Numbered from the stretch's first letter, positions 34,102 to 43,892 are shown. The stretch: DNA of 64,000 nucleotides from Blastocatellia bacterium (GCA_035275065.1 DATENM010000153.1:124001-188000); one strand, 5' to 3'. Numbers and translations are program-made. Notes: generated by a model not told the origin, from the letters alone.

Positions 34102-35496
34102 TCATTTGTTACTTACATACGTCGCCGCCAGGTCGTCGAGCATCTTGCGCAGGCTGTCTTCCGAAAGCCACTGGCCGCGCAACACGACGCCCGAACGCCG
34201 GGCGACATTGGCCACGTCTTTGAGCGGGTTGTCATCAACCAGAATCAGGTCGGCGCGCTTGCCGACTTCGACGGTGCCGAACTCGCCTTCGGCTTTCAAG
34301 TAAACCGCCGGGTTGCGCGTTCCCGCCGTGAGTATCTGGTACGGGGTCAGCCCGGCGCGCGCCATCGCCTGCATCTCGCGGTGCAGCGAAAAGCCCGGCA
34401 CGCTGAACAACTGCGGCGCATCCGAGCCGAGCATCACTCTGCCCGTGCCTTCCTGCAACGCTTTCAATATCTTGTTGCGCAGATCGAGGACGCGCTGCCC
34501 CGGCTTCGGGTCGGGGTTCTGCATCAACTGGCCTGCGCGCTGCTGTGCCCACTGGTTGACCATCGCCTGTGGCACATACTTCAGCTCCGGCCGCTGCTTG
34601 AGCGATTCGACGCTCTCCGTTCCCATAAACGCCTGCCAGAGCGCCATCGTCGGCACCACCCATGCGCCGGCCTCGCGCGTCGCCTCGACCAACCGCGGTA
34701 TTTTTCGCTCGTCCAGGTAATCGACAAACTTCTGCGCGTGCGTCATCGGGTCAGCGTTCCGCACCGGCGAATCGTCGGCTTCTAACTCTTCAACGTACCC
34801 GTCGAGGTGCTCGACGGTTGATTGTCCCGCCTTGAGCGCATGCGGCAATCCGACGGCGTCAGGGATGTGGCCGCCGAACGGCAGTCCGACTTCTTTGGCC
34901 GTCTTCACAATCGCGTCATAAGTCGCCAAGGACAAGCCTTCGTGAATCTTCAGCAGGTCAAAGCCCGCCTGTTTGTACTCGCGGACTTTCTGCGCGCCCT
35001 CTTCCGGCGAATGCACCGACTGGCCGGTCATGGCCGGGCCGGCGACATAGAGTTTCGGCCCGAAGACTTCGCCGCGATTGATGCGGTCGCGCAAGGCCGG
35101 ATGATTAGGAAAGCCGAACATACCGCGCACCGTCGTCACACCATTGGCGACAAACAACAGGAGAAACGAATTGCTCAACGCCTCGCCCTGGTTCGGATGC
35201 GGTAAGTGGCCATGCATCTCCGCGAGGCCGGGCATCAGGTACTTGCCTCTGGCTTCGACGCGCAGCGCATCGGCGGGCACTTTGATCTTCGCGGCAGGGC
35301 CGATCTCGGCAATGCGGTCACCGCGCACGATGACCGTCTGGTTTTCAATGACGCGCTCACGATCCATCGGCACGACGTTGACGCCGACAAAAGCGATGAC
35401 TTGCGGCTTTGCGCCTTGCAGTCGGGCGTCCCGCGCCAGGGCGGCGCAGTTGACAATCAATAACATCAGGGCGAGCAGAACGGCTTTGATCTTCAT
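34102..35496 (-). CDS. Secreted amidohydrolase (imidazolonepropionase-like)
   Basis: The 464-residue protein has a signal peptide (VLLALMLLIVNCAALA). The composite beta-domain has FVGVNVVPMDRERVIENQTV, and the TIM-barrel has metal ligands in LAEMHGHLPHP, a later GGHIPDA, STVEHLDG and GSDAPQLF. The C terminus LTAGTRNPAVYLKAEGEFGTVEVGK is typical of the subgroup with PpsR/prolidase-like members. It hydrolyses an amide or cyclic amide in the periplasm. The next gene, divergent, encodes a Tat-signal M24 peptidase, so peptide scavenging is a reasonable guess. Confidence 0.85.
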   Translation of the reverse strand: MKIKAVLLALMLLIVNCAALARDARLQGAKPQVIAFVGVNVVPMDRERVIENQTVIVRGDRIAEIGPAAKIKVPADALRVEARGKYLMPGLAEMHGHLPHPNQGEALSNSFLLLFVANGVTTVRGMFGFPNHPALRDRINRGEVFGPKLYVAGPAMTGQSVHSPEEGAQKVREYKQAGFDLLKIHEGLSLATYDAIVKTAKEVGLPFGGHIPDAVGLPHALKAGQSTVEHLDGYVEELEADDSPVRNADPMTHAQKFVDYLDERKIPRLVEATREAGAWVVPTMALWQAFMGTESVESLKQRPELKYVPQAMVNQWAQQRAGQLMQNPDPKPGQRVLDLRNKILKALQEGTGRVMLGSDAPQLFSVPGFSLHREMQAMARAGLTPYQILTAGTRNPAVYLKAEGEFGTVEVGKRADLILVDDNPLKDVANVARRSGVVLRGQWLSEDSLRKMLDDLAATYVSNK

Positions 35497-35733
35497 CAGT
35501 CTGTTTCCTTGAGGTAAGAGGTTCCACTGGTGTGTTGTTTGAAAGCGCGTTGAGCATAGCAGGCAGAGGTTGAAAAGACACGCGGCGCTGTGACGAAGCG
35601 GCCTGTCGGCGTGATTGGCGGGCTCTGCGGCATGATGAAAAATGCGGGCGGCATTTGCGCCCTGACATCACGCTGCAAAGCGGTTATCATCATGCATCCC
35701 ACTGAACCGCAACTCGACTCGAAGGAGAGACTG

Positions 35734-36984
35734 ATGAGCATTGATCGCAGGGACTTCATGAAATTCAGCGCCCTCGGCGCGCTCGCGCTTGCTGCCGACC
35801 CGAAGGAGTTGCTCGGGCAAGATGCGGGCCAGTTGCCTAACCTGGCGAAGCAGGCCAGGCCGATCACTCGCGAAGAATACCTTGAGCGCCAGGAGCGCGC
35901 CCGCCGCCATATGCGTGACGCCGGTATCGCGGCCATCATGCTGACCGGCGGCACCAGCCTCAACTATTTCACCGGCACGCAGTGGGGCAACAGCGAGCGC
36001 ATGTTCGCCTGCGTCATTCCGGCGAAGGGCGAGCTGGCATTCGTGACGCCGGCCTTTGAAAAAGACCGCGCCCTTGAGCAGATCAAGTTCGCCGGCGATG
36101 TGCGCACCTGGCAGGAAGATGAAAGTCCTTACCGGCTGGTGGCGCAGATTCTCAAGGATCGCGGCATCACGGCCGGCAAGCTCGGCATTGAAGAGACGGT
36201 GGATTTTCGTTTCTCGGACGGCGTCGCCAAAGCCGCGCCGACGATTGAAATCACCAGCGCCGACCCTGTGACGGCGCGTTGTCGCCGCATCAAGACAGCG
36301 CATGAGCTTGAGCTGAGTCGTCTGGCCAATCAGATCACTCTCAAGGCGTACGAGGTGGCGCTCAAATCATTGCGCGAAGGCATGACGCACGTCGAACTTG
36401 GGCAGAAGATCAGTGCGGCGCACCGCGAGCTGGGCGCACAGGGCGGCGCGCTGGTCTTGTTCGGCGCGTGGTCGGCTTCGCCGCACGGGACAGTCACGCC
36501 GCAGAAGCTCAAAGAAGGCGACATCGTTTTAGTTGACGGGGGCTGTTCGGTGATGGGCTACCAATCCGATATCACGCGCACGACGATCTTTGGCAAGGCG
36601 TCGGAGAAGCAGCTCAAAGTGTGGGAGATCGTCAAGCGCGCCCAGGCGGCGGCTTTGAAAGCGGCGCGTCCGGGCGTCGCCTGCGAAGACGTCGACGCGG
36701 CGGCGCGGCAGGTGATTGCCGACGCCGGCTACGGGCCGGACTATAAATACTTCACGCACCGCGTCGGTCATGGCATCGGCATGGATGGCCACGAATGGAC
36801 TTATCTGGTGCGCGGCAACAAGACGAAGCTGGAGCCGGGCATGACCTTCAGCGACGAGCCGGGCATCTACATCCCCGGCGAATTCGGCGTCCGCCTCGAA
36901 GACATCATGGTCATCACCGAACGCGGCGCGGAGTTGTTCACAGGCCAGGCCGCCTCCATTGATAACCCTTGCGCGACGGCGTGA
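35734..36984 (+). CDS. Tat-exported M24 family metallopeptidase (Xaa-Pro peptidase-like)
   Basis: The ATG at 35734 has AAGGAGAG upstream. The 416-residue product starts with a twin-arginine signal (DRRDFMKFSALGALALA). A creatinase-like N-terminal domain follows, then the pita-bread fold with metal ligands in LVDGGCSVMGYQSDITR, HRVGHGIGMDGHE, FSDEPGIYIPG and GVRLEDIM. M24 enzymes remove N-terminal residues before proline or act on related amides. Tat export suggests it folds with its metal in the cytoplasm before export. It is followed closely by msrB (the two frames nearly touch). Confidence 0.9.
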   Translation: MSIDRRDFMKFSALGALALAADPKELLGQDAGQLPNLAKQARPITREEYLERQERARRHMRDAGIAAIMLTGGTSLNYFTGTQWGNSERMFACVIPAKGELAFVTPAFEKDRALEQIKFAGDVRTWQEDESPYRLVAQILKDRGITAGKLGIEETVDFRFSDGVAKAAPTIEITSADPVTARCRRIKTAHELELSRLANQITLKAYEVALKSLREGMTHVELGQKISAAHRELGAQGGALVLFGAWSASPHGTVTPQKLKEGDIVLVDGGCSVMGYQSDITRTTIFGKASEKQLKVWEIVKRAQAAALKAARPGVACEDVDAAARQVIADAGYGPDYKYFTHRVGHGIGMDGHEWTYLVRGNKTKLEPGMTFSDEPGIYIPGEFGVRLEDIMVITERGAELFTGQAASIDNPCATA

Positions 36985-36998
36985 GACGAGGTGCAATG

Positions 36999-37520
36999 AT
37001 GAGATTAATTGTCAGCCTGTCACTGTGCGCATGCATCGCGGCGCTGACCGTTGCGAGAATAGAATCCTGCGCGCAGGCAATTTCTAAACACCAAATACAT
37101 TCACAAAAGAAAGGGCGAAAGATGACCGATAAAGTAGTCAAAACCGATGAAGAGTGGCGCAAGGAACTGACGCCGGATCAGTACGAAGTCACCCGCCACC
37201 ACGGCACTGAGCGCGCTTTCAGCGGCGAGTATTGGGACAATCACGAGAAGGGCAAATACATCTGCGTCTGCTGCGGGTTGGAGCTGTTCAGCTCTGACAC
37301 CAAGTTCGATTCGGGCACCGGCTGGCCGAGCTTTTATAAGCCCGTTGACGAAGACAACGTCGAGATCAAGCGCGACACGAGCTATGGTATGGTGCGCGAC
37401 GAAGTGCTATGTAGCCGCTGCGCCGCCCACCTCGGCCACGTCTTCGACGATGGCCCGCGCCCGACCGGCCTGCGTTACTGCATGAACTCGGCGGCGCTCA
37501 AGTTCGTCAAGCAAGAGTGA
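36999..37520 (+). CDS. msrB: Peptide-methionine (R)-S-oxide reductase MsrB, exported form
   Basis: From 36999 (GAGGTG upstream) the product is 173 residues with a signal-like N terminus (MRLIVSLSLCACIAALTVA); a start at 37122 would give a cytoplasmic form. The MsrB domain has zinc cysteines in CVCCGLE and CSRCAAHLGHVF, the motif GTGWPSFYKP, and the catalytic cysteine in LRYCMNSAAL. It reduces methionine-R-sulfoxide in proteins, here probably in the periplasm. It lies right behind the M24 peptidase gene. Array E starts seven bases after its stop. Confidence 0.93.
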   Translation: MRLIVSLSLCACIAALTVARIESCAQAISKHQIHSQKKGRKMTDKVVKTDEEWRKELTPDQYEVTRHHGTERAFSGEYWDNHEKGKYICVCCGLELFSSDTKFDSGTGWPSFYKPVDEDNVEIKRDTSYGMVRDEVLCSRCAAHLGHVFDDGPRPTGLRYCMNSAALKFVKQE

Positions 37521-37524
37521 TGGG

Positions 37525-37632
<108 letters not shown>

Positions 37633-37638
<6 letters not shown>

Positions 37639-38634
37639 CTTAAAGTAGCTATCGGTCGAGAACTTTTCTTTGAGATAACGCGCCCGCCAGCCGCGATCCA
37701 CGCGGTCGAGCAACAGGCCCTCGCCCGCCCCCAGGTAATAGAAAGCCACGCGCTTGTAATTCTTCAATTGCAAGCTCGACAGCTCTGCGGTGATGTTCTG
37801 GCGCAGCTTACTGGCTACGGTTGCGAACGGCGTGTAATCCTTGAGCTGTCGAAATTGCTTCGTCGGATGGTAAGCGGTCGCCGCCAGACTGGCGACCTGG
37901 TACTCGGTATACCTGGCAATCCCTTCCTGCCACAACTGAAATGAATAATACTTGTAGTCATCAGCCGCGAGCGCGGCTTTAAGCTGCTGCCGTGATCGCA
38001 GGTAATCCGCCAGCCGCGCCGCAAAATCCGCATGGCTTGCACCGAGCGCCGCCGCAAGCTGCCGCGCCATGTCCGATGTCAGGCGATTCACATCCGCCGA
38101 ATCGTAGGGGTAAGCGAAGTTCAACATCCACATCCCTGTCTGGTCGCCGCGCGCCAGACCGAGCGCCGCAACGCCGGCGTTATAATCCGGCTGCGTCGTT
38201 TGCAGTTGGTGAAAGTGTTCATGCAGCAGCGTCGTCACCCACGGCGTCGAGGTCTTCGCGTCAGTGTTTTCAGCCTGGCCAACAACAATCGTCGGAATGC
38301 CGCCGACTGCGGGGAAGGTCGCAAGCAAGTTGACCTGGAAAACTCGCGGGCGATAGTAAACATCGCTTCTCAACAGCGGGTCGTAACCGAGGCGCGTGAA
38401 ATCGCTCGACGGTTTCGGATGCTTGACGAGGAATTCATGTGTGGGCGTAATCAGCAGGATGGCAAACGGCGCTTGCTGCCAGCCCGCCCATATTCGATCA
38501 CCTAACCAGTCACCGAGCCGGAAGGCTTCGGCCAGCCGCAGGCGATCCACTTCAGGGATAGCCGGGCGTGTTTGTGCCGACGCGGCTTGAACCAGTGCCA
38601 GGACGAAAAGCGCAATCGCAAACCTGATCTTCAT
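37633..38634 (-). CDS. Secreted protein with HEHFH zinc-peptidase-like motif
   Basis: The ATG at 38634 follows AGGGGG. The 333-residue product has a signal peptide (FAIALFVLALVQAASA). Near residue 145 TLLHEHFHQLQ fits HEXXH, the zinc site of many metallopeptidases; a third ligand might be the Glu in YQVASLAATAYH or nearby, but this is unclear. Other features are LGYDPLLRSDVYYRP and the C-terminal YYLGAGEGLLLDRVDRGWR, reminiscent of gluzincins that have a distal Glu. I do not recognise the exact family. The stop codon lies in array E. Confidence 0.6.
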
Positions 38635-38719
38635 TTCTTCCCCCTCAACTAGCGTGGGCACACGGATGATTTAGAAAACCCGCGAGCCGCTGAAAAGTTT
38701 CATGAGTTGTGGGGAAAAA

Positions 38720-38877
38720 GACGCGACGTGGGGACGCGGCGAGGGAAGAAAACGACGCGGCGACGCGGCGACACGGCAACGCGGGGAAAGAAAGAAAAGC
38801 TGTTAGCCTCTGTCTCTTTCCCTCACCGCGTCGCCGCGTCGCCGCGTCCCTCTTCCCGTGTCGCCGTGTCGTATCGC
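38720..38877. repeat. Inverted pair of short tandem arrays with 8-base period (array F)
   Basis: The left arm (38720-38788) and right arm (38816-38877) are built of GACGCGGC-like units with variants GACACGGC; the period is eight. The right arm starts directly after the TAA stop (38878-38880) of the DUF4142 gene. GAGGGAAG patches interrupt both arms at matching positions. Total length is about 160 bases, the longest element in the window. Confidence 0.88.
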
Positions 38878-39564
38878 TTAAGGCCGGCGGTTGGCGTTGC
38901 CGGCGTTGCGGTTGCCTGCCGCTGCGCCACCGGCGTTATGGTTGGCCGCGCCGCCCGCCGCCGGAGCCGCGCCGCCAGTGGCGCCGACCTTGCCGGCGGC
39001 ATCCTGAGCCATCTGCAAATGCTGGCGCAGGGTCGGCACAGTGCGGCCCGCCCACGCCTTGACGTCGCTGTCTGAGCCGGTCGCCGCCTCGCGCTCAAAC
39101 TCTGCCACGTCTTCCACGTGATCCTTCACCATCATGCTCATGTACTCGCGGTCAAAGGCAGCGCCCGAGAGCTTCGACAGTTTATCCACGTCCGCCTGGT
39201 GTTGCTGGTCGAGCGCCGTCGGCAGCGTGACGTTCTTCTGCGCCGCCAGCGACTTCAACTCGTTGCCGGCGCGCGAGTGGTCATCAACCATGCGCTGGCC
39301 GAACGCCTTGACGTCGGCATTGGCGGCCTTCTGCGTGGCAAGGCGGCCCAGCTCGACTTCTTCCATGCCGCCTACCGCTGCTTTGGTCATGAAGTCACGG
39401 TCGGCGCTGCTCGGGACGTTGCTCGCCGCGCTGTTGGTGTTGTTGAGCGTGTTGTTGGTGTTGCTGTGCGTGTTCGAATTGCTCGAATCGGCGCACGCCG
39501 CCATCAAGAGGGCTGCCGTCGCCAATATGACGAGAAAAGCTGCTGTGCGAATTGTTCTGGTCAT
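38878..39564 (-). CDS. DUF4142 lipoprotein
   Basis: The 228-residue product has a lipoprotein signal with lipobox LLMAAC, an Asn/Ser/Thr-rich linker (residues 25-50), and a four-helix DUF4142 domain (DRDFMTKAAVGGMEEVELGRLA, FGQRMVDDHSRAGNEL, FDREYMSMMVKDHVEDVAEFE). A Gly/Ala/Asn-rich tail of about 40 residues follows. DUF4142 is a ferritin-like helical domain, often exported, of unknown function. The low-complexity tail ends exactly at array F and may have been lengthened by it. Confidence 0.88.
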   Translation of the reverse strand: MTRTIRTAAFLVILATAALLMAACADSSNSNTHSNTNNTLNNTNSAASNVPSSADRDFMTKAAVGGMEEVELGRLATQKAANADVKAFGQRMVDDHSRAGNELKSLAAQKNVTLPTALDQQHQADVDKLSKLSGAAFDREYMSMMVKDHVEDVAEFEREAATGSDSDVKAWAGRTVPTLRQHLQMAQDAAGKVGATGGAAPAAGGAANHNAGGAAAGNRNAGNANRRP

Positions 39565-39687
39565 CGTCTATCTCTCTCTTCCGGTGGTTCTGGTCTTCCG
39601 CAGATTGCCAAGCGCCACTTGGACGATCTTTCGTTCACCGTATACCCGCTGGCTCGTTTGACTGAATAGAATGCCGCTTACATCCGA

Positions 39688-40728
39688 TTACGTTTGCCGC
39701 TTATCCGGCAACGGCTCGCCGCGCTCTTTTCGATCCGGGGTGGCCCGGCTGGCGTGGCCATTGGTCTGGGGCAGAGACTCGGCGACGAGCCGGAGCGATT
39801 GCGCGATTGAGCGCGGGCGTGGCGCTGTGCCGCGGCCCGCGGGCCAGCCCTCGCGCTGACGGGCGCGGTCGCCGTCGGTCTCTTCGGTCTGATCGTGAAA
39901 GAGAATCTGATGAGTCGGGTACGGCAAGTCTATGCCGTTTTCGCCGAGCCGCCGGCGGATGGCCGGGATGACCAGGTCGCGAACGCGCACCATATCGGCG
40001 CGGCGGCTCTTGGTCCACCAGCGCGCCCGCAGGATGAGGCCGTTGTCGCCCACCGCTTTGGTGACGACGGACGGCGGCGGCTCTGCCAGCACGCCCTCGA
40101 CGCCGCTGATCGCTTCAACCATCAGCCGGCGCGCTTCGTCTACGTCATCGCCATAGCCGATGCCGACATCAATCGCCGTGCGCCGCACGCCATAAGCATT
40201 AAAGATTTTCACGCTCTGAGTGTAGATGGCGGAATTCGGAATGACGACGAGATAACCGTCGTAGGTTTTAATCAACGTCGCCCGGCCCTGAATCTCCTGT
40301 ACGATGCCTTCATAGTTGCCGACAGCGATCTCGTCGCCGAGGCGGAACGGTTGCGCCAGCAAGAGCAGGATGCCGGCGAGAAAGTTCTGCAAGATGTCGC
40401 GGAAGGCAAAGCCGATGGCGACGCCGCTGATGCCGAGTATCTGAATCAGGTCGCGCGCATGGAATGACGGCAAGACAATCGACAGGGTGACGAGCAAGGC
40501 GAACGAAATCACCAGCCACTGAGTCAGCCGCCCCATGAGCGCGCCGAGATTTCGATGCCGCTCGCTGTAGAAGCCGCCGATCACGCGCTTGAGCCATCGC
40601 GACAGCAAGAGCGCAACTGTAAACATCACAATGGCGAGAAACAGGTTCGGCAGGATGGCGATGGCGCCATTGAGGATCGCGTTGATTTTCTCCCATGCCG
40701 GCCCGATGTCAACATTCATCCCAATCAT
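39688..40728 (-). CDS. MscS-family small-conductance mechanosensitive channel
   Basis: The 346-residue protein has three to four N-terminal helices; the pore helix and MscS middle domain are in ILGISGVAIGFAFRDILQNFLAGILLL, followed by FRLGDEIAVGNYEGIVQEI and IPNSAIYTQSVKIFNA. A C-terminal alpha/beta domain ends with IDLPYPTHQILFH. It opens on membrane tension to release solutes in hypo-osmotic shock. The last 50 residues are Arg/Pro/Glu-rich and appear disordered, unlike the compact tail of E. coli MscS. It lies close behind the CphA-N-like gene on the same strand. Confidence 0.9.
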   Translation of the reverse strand: MIGMNVDIGPAWEKINAILNGAIAILPNLFLAIVMFTVALLLSRWLKRVIGGFYSERHRNLGALMGRLTQWLVISFALLVTLSIVLPSFHARDLIQILGISGVAIGFAFRDILQNFLAGILLLLAQPFRLGDEIAVGNYEGIVQEIQGRATLIKTYDGYLVVIPNSAIYTQSVKIFNAYGVRRTAIDVGIGYGDDVDEARRLMVEAISGVEGVLAEPPPSVVTKAVGDNGLILRARWWTKSRRADMVRVRDLVIPAIRRRLGENGIDLPYPTHQILFHDQTEETDGDRARQREGWPAGRGTAPRPRSIAQSLRLVAESLPQTNGHASRATPDRKERGEPLPDKRQT

Positions 40729-40741
40729 CCTCTGAGGTCAA

Positions 40742-41254
40742 TCACAACCACTGCCCTGCGCCGGCTGAGGCGCGGGAGCGCGGCCCCGGTCGCTCGATGA
40801 GCTGACGGGCTTCGGCGATGCGCGCGTTGAGCGGCGGCGTCTCGCCGTGGCTCAACGCATCAACCAGCTCGACGGCGGTGCGCAATAAAAACCGCATGAC
40901 CGATTCATCTTTGAACTCGATGGCGATGCGGCAGCACGCCGGGCCGTCGGGGTGAACCACGCACGCATCATGCACGGGCACGCCGGCCAGCGTCGCCAGT
41001 TCGAGCGCGACACGCGCCGTCACCTGCCCAAAGCCAATCGCCGTCGGCGTCGGCTCAATCAGCTCGCCGGTTCGGCCTGTGCCGCAATAATGCTGCTTGA
41101 TCCCGGGCAGCATCGTCAGCAAGCGGCTCATGAAGCCTGTGACCTCGTGCGTCTCTTTGCCTGCCAGGTCTTCGAGCGCCAACTGCATCACCAGCACGGG
41201 CGCGTCGTGGTAGATATTGTTGCCATTCAATGTCCTGATGTATTCGATTCTCAT
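40742..41254 (-). CDS. Stand-alone cyanophycin-synthetase N-terminal-like domain
   Basis: The ATG at 41254 (AAGGA upstream) gives 170 residues. The pattern MRIEYIRTLNGNNIYHDAPV, then FMSRLLTMLPGIKQHYCG, GFGQVTARVALELATLAG and RFLLRTAVELVDAL closely tracks the N-terminal domain of CphA cyanophycin synthetases. There the domain precedes an ATP-grasp and a Mur-ligase-like domain; neither is present here, and the next gene is an MscS channel. In CphA this region helps hold the growing Asp-Arg polymer. Alone it may be a partner of another ligase or a remnant; the intact frame argues against recent decay. Confidence 0.65.
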   Translation of the reverse strand: MRIEYIRTLNGNNIYHDAPVLVMQLALEDLAGKETHEVTGFMSRLLTMLPGIKQHYCGTGRTGELIEPTPTAIGFGQVTARVALELATLAGVPVHDACVVHPDGPACCRIAIEFKDESVMRFLLRTAVELVDALSHGETPPLNARIAEARQLIERPGPRSRASAGAGQWL

Positions 41255-41801
41255 GTCAGCGTCCTTCCTCGGCGACGGCCAATCGCTACACAGCTCGCCG
41301 ATGCTCAGGCATACATGATTGAACAAACAAAAACCATGCCGGGTCATTAACACCCGTTAAGCGCGCTCGCGGCGCGTGCGTGAGCAGGTTGATCAGGAAT
41401 CAGGATCTGTAAACCGCAATGGGCTGCATGCCTGGTCATACTCTGTCCCGACGTCTCCTTACATCGTTCCCACGCGCATGACCCGCCGCGCATCGCAGCG
41501 CGATACGCTTACTTCAGCACACGCAGGGAGGTGGGATACATCCAAATATTGAGCAACTTCTATGCCCGCAAGAATGACTCAGGCTGTATGCGGTTTGGAA
41601 GGTAAAGCGCGCAGGAGCGGGCCGGCACCGTCGCACGAATGCGCCGACAGGCGGCCATAATGGCTCAAATCATAACAGCCGCCCTGGCCGTTCATGTTCT
41701 ATAGCCACACAGCGCAAGTGGCACAATGCGAGTCGGCCAATCAGAGGCCGCCAGTCGTTTGAGCCAGGGACGGCTTCGCTGATGCGCGCTCAAGCGGGCG
41801 T
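41255..41801. other. Intergenic gap of about 550 bases
   Basis: This lies between kynU (3' end) and the CphA-N-like gene (5' end), both leftward. It should contain the promoter of the latter. I see no coding frame with a ribosome site, no tandem array and no double palindrome. A short imperfect inverted patch around 41650-41690 is too weak to call. Confidence 0.4.
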
Positions 41802-42983
41802 TCAATGCCCGGTGACGGCGCTGTGGGCTTCGTAGGCTCTGGTCTCCAGAATCTTTTTGATCTCTTCGACGATGAGCTGAAGCTCTTCGTCTTTGCTGTA
41901 GAAATGCGGCGCGACGCGGATGCCGGCGCCGGGACGGTAATCGACAAGACAGTCGCGGCGCAGCAACTCTTTGGTCACCTCGTAACCGTGCGGCACATCC
42001 ATGACGACCGTGCCGCCGCGCTCGTCTGCGCGCTTCGGGCAGCGCACCGTGAAGCCCGCCTCTTCAGCCAGCTCGATCAAGCGCGTCGTCTGGCGCATGG
42101 ATTTCTCTCTGATTCGCTCGACGCCGACTTCGTTGATGATCTCGTAGCCCGACATCGCCGCGTACATTCCCGGCACGTTTGGCGAGCCGTGCAGGAAGCG
42201 ATAGATGTCGTCGGCATAATCCTGCGGCCCAACTTCGAAAGCGAACGGCTGCCGGTGCGCCATCCAGCCGGTCATCGCCGGTTGTAATGTCGGCCACAGA
42301 TCGCGGCGGACGTAGAGATAGCCCGCGCCCGGCCCGCCGCACAGCCATTTGACCGAGCCGCCGGTCGCAAAGTCTAAGCCGATGTCGCGCACATCGAGCG
42401 GCACGGTGCCGGCAGATTGATAAACGTCGGCGACCACCATCGCCCCAACACTGTGAGCTTTCTCGGTGATGGCTTTGAGGTCTTGAATGAAGGCGCTCTT
42501 GAAGATGACGTGCGACACGCTGACCAGCAGCGTCTCTTCGTCAATCGCTTCGAGCAGGCGTTCGAGCGGCACCGTCATGCCGTCATCCGACGGCACCGTG
42601 ACGACGCGCGCGCCGCGCCGTTCGAGGGCGTGAAAGATATAAAGGTTCGAGGGGAAGTTGAGCGCCTCGCTAACGATCTTGTTGCGCTTGCCGGTAAAGT
42701 CGAGGCACGAATGGATGAGCGACTGGCAGACCGAGACGTTCTGGTGCATGACGACTTCGCCCTCGCCCGCGCCGATGATCTTGCCGACCAGGTCGCCGAC
42801 GGCGCGCGGCATCTCCCACCAGCCTTCTTCCCAGGCGCGAATGCCGCGCGTCGCCCACTTGTCGGCATATTCGTTCAGGCGGTCGCGGGCGCGGCCCGGC
42901 ATGGCGCCGAGCGAGTGCGAGATCATGTAAACCGTGTTATCGAGGATCGGGAATTCTTTCCGCCATTCAAGCAACTCGTCCAT
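41802..42983 (-). CDS. kynU: Kynureninase-like PLP enzyme (aminotransferase class V)
   Basis: The 393-residue fold-type I protein has the PLP lysine in GGSVKWLCGGPGAGYLYV, the Asp in VVADVYQSAGTVP, and HGSPNVPGMYAA plus IRVAPHFYSKDEEL at the C terminus, all kynureninase-like. Kynureninase cleaves kynurenine to anthranilate and alanine. It directly follows the tryptophan 2,3-dioxygenase gene (12-base gap), which supports the assignment. The formamidase that links the two steps is not in the window. Confidence 0.85.
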   Translation of the reverse strand: MDELLEWRKEFPILDNTVYMISHSLGAMPGRARDRLNEYADKWATRGIRAWEEGWWEMPRAVGDLVGKIIGAGEGEVVMHQNVSVCQSLIHSCLDFTGKRNKIVSEALNFPSNLYIFHALERRGARVVTVPSDDGMTVPLERLLEAIDEETLLVSVSHVIFKSAFIQDLKAITEKAHSVGAMVVADVYQSAGTVPLDVRDIGLDFATGGSVKWLCGGPGAGYLYVRRDLWPTLQPAMTGWMAHRQPFAFEVGPQDYADDIYRFLHGSPNVPGMYAAMSGYEIINEVGVERIREKSMRQTTRLIELAEEAGFTVRCPKRADERGGTVVMDVPHGYEVTKELLRRDCLVDYRPGAGIRVAPHFYSKDEELQLIVEEIKKILETRAYEAHSAVTGH

Positions 42984-42995
42984 TGTTTCCTCTCC

Positions 42996-43892
42996 TTATT
43001 CGCGTGGCTTGCCCAGATGGTTACGCACCTCCCACAGCTCTGGGAAGAACTTGCGCTCGACGGTCTTGCGCAGGTAAGCGGCGCCCTCGCTGCCGCCGGT
43101 GCCGCTCTTGGTGCCGATCATGCGCTCGACCATCTTAACGTGGCGCAGCCGCCACATGGCAAACATCTCGTCGTATTCGATCAGGCTCTCGGCCAGCAAG
43201 AACAGGCTGTAATAATTCTCGGCGTCTTCGTAGATGCGCAGCAGTTCGAGGACGCGGCGGGTGTGCGCCTCATTATTTTCGCCGCCGCCTTCCGCGCCCG
43301 CTTCGTCAGCCGGCATGTCGAAGCCGCGCCGCCGCAGCAACTCATAAAACGCATCGAGCACCGAAGGCTGTTGAAGCCGCGCCGCCAGCCGGCTACGGGC
43401 TTCGCTGTCTTCGTCATAGTTCTTCAGGAAGCGCGCGTCCTTCAGCCCCGACATATATTCGATCTCGCGGAACTGAAAAGATTGAAACCCGCTGGCGGGC
43501 CGCAGGTGATCGCGGAACGCCAGAAAGTCGGTTGGCGTCATCGTTTCTAGCACCGATATCTGGCTGATCAATAAACGCTCAATCTCGATGCAGCGCCTGA
43601 GCAGGCGGTGCGCCACCAGCATCTCGTCGTTGTTCAAGCACTCGATGATGGTATCGAGCTCGTGCAGTAATTGCTTGAACCACAGCTCGTACACCTGATG
43701 AACGATGATGAACAGCGTCTCGTCGTGCTGCAAAGGCTCGGAGCGCAAGCGCTGCAAGCCGATCAGCTCATGGATGTTCAAGTAGCCGCCGTACGTCAGC
43801 CGCTGCTCGTCTTCCCGGTCGGGTAAACCAAAGGGCATCACGTCTCCTGAAAACTTCGAATTCTGGCGGTCGCCGTCCAAGTTGATTGACAT
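42996..43892 (-). CDS. kynA: Tryptophan 2,3-dioxygenase
   Basis: The 298-residue helical haem enzyme has LTYGGYLNIHELIGLQ, the haem-ligand/substrate segment DETLFIIVHQVYELWFKQLLHE and FLAFRDHLRPASGFQS, followed by WRLRHVKMVERMIGTKSGTGGS near the C terminus that closes the active site. It opens the indole ring of tryptophan with O2 to give N-formylkynurenine in the cytoplasm. GGAG for translation lies inside an inverted repeat just upstream. It is first of the pair with kynU. It needs oxygen, so the organism must also respire aerobically. Confidence 0.94.
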   Translation of the reverse strand: MSINLDGDRQNSKFSGDVMPFGLPDREDEQRLTYGGYLNIHELIGLQRLRSEPLQHDETLFIIVHQVYELWFKQLLHELDTIIECLNNDEMLVAHRLLRRCIEIERLLISQISVLETMTPTDFLAFRDHLRPASGFQSFQFREIEYMSGLKDARFLKNYDEDSEARSRLAARLQQPSVLDAFYELLRRRGFDMPADEAGAEGGGENNEAHTRRVLELLRIYEDAENYYSLFLLAESLIEYDEMFAMWRLRHVKMVERMIGTKSGTGGSEGAAYLRKTVERKFFPELWEVRNHLGKPRE

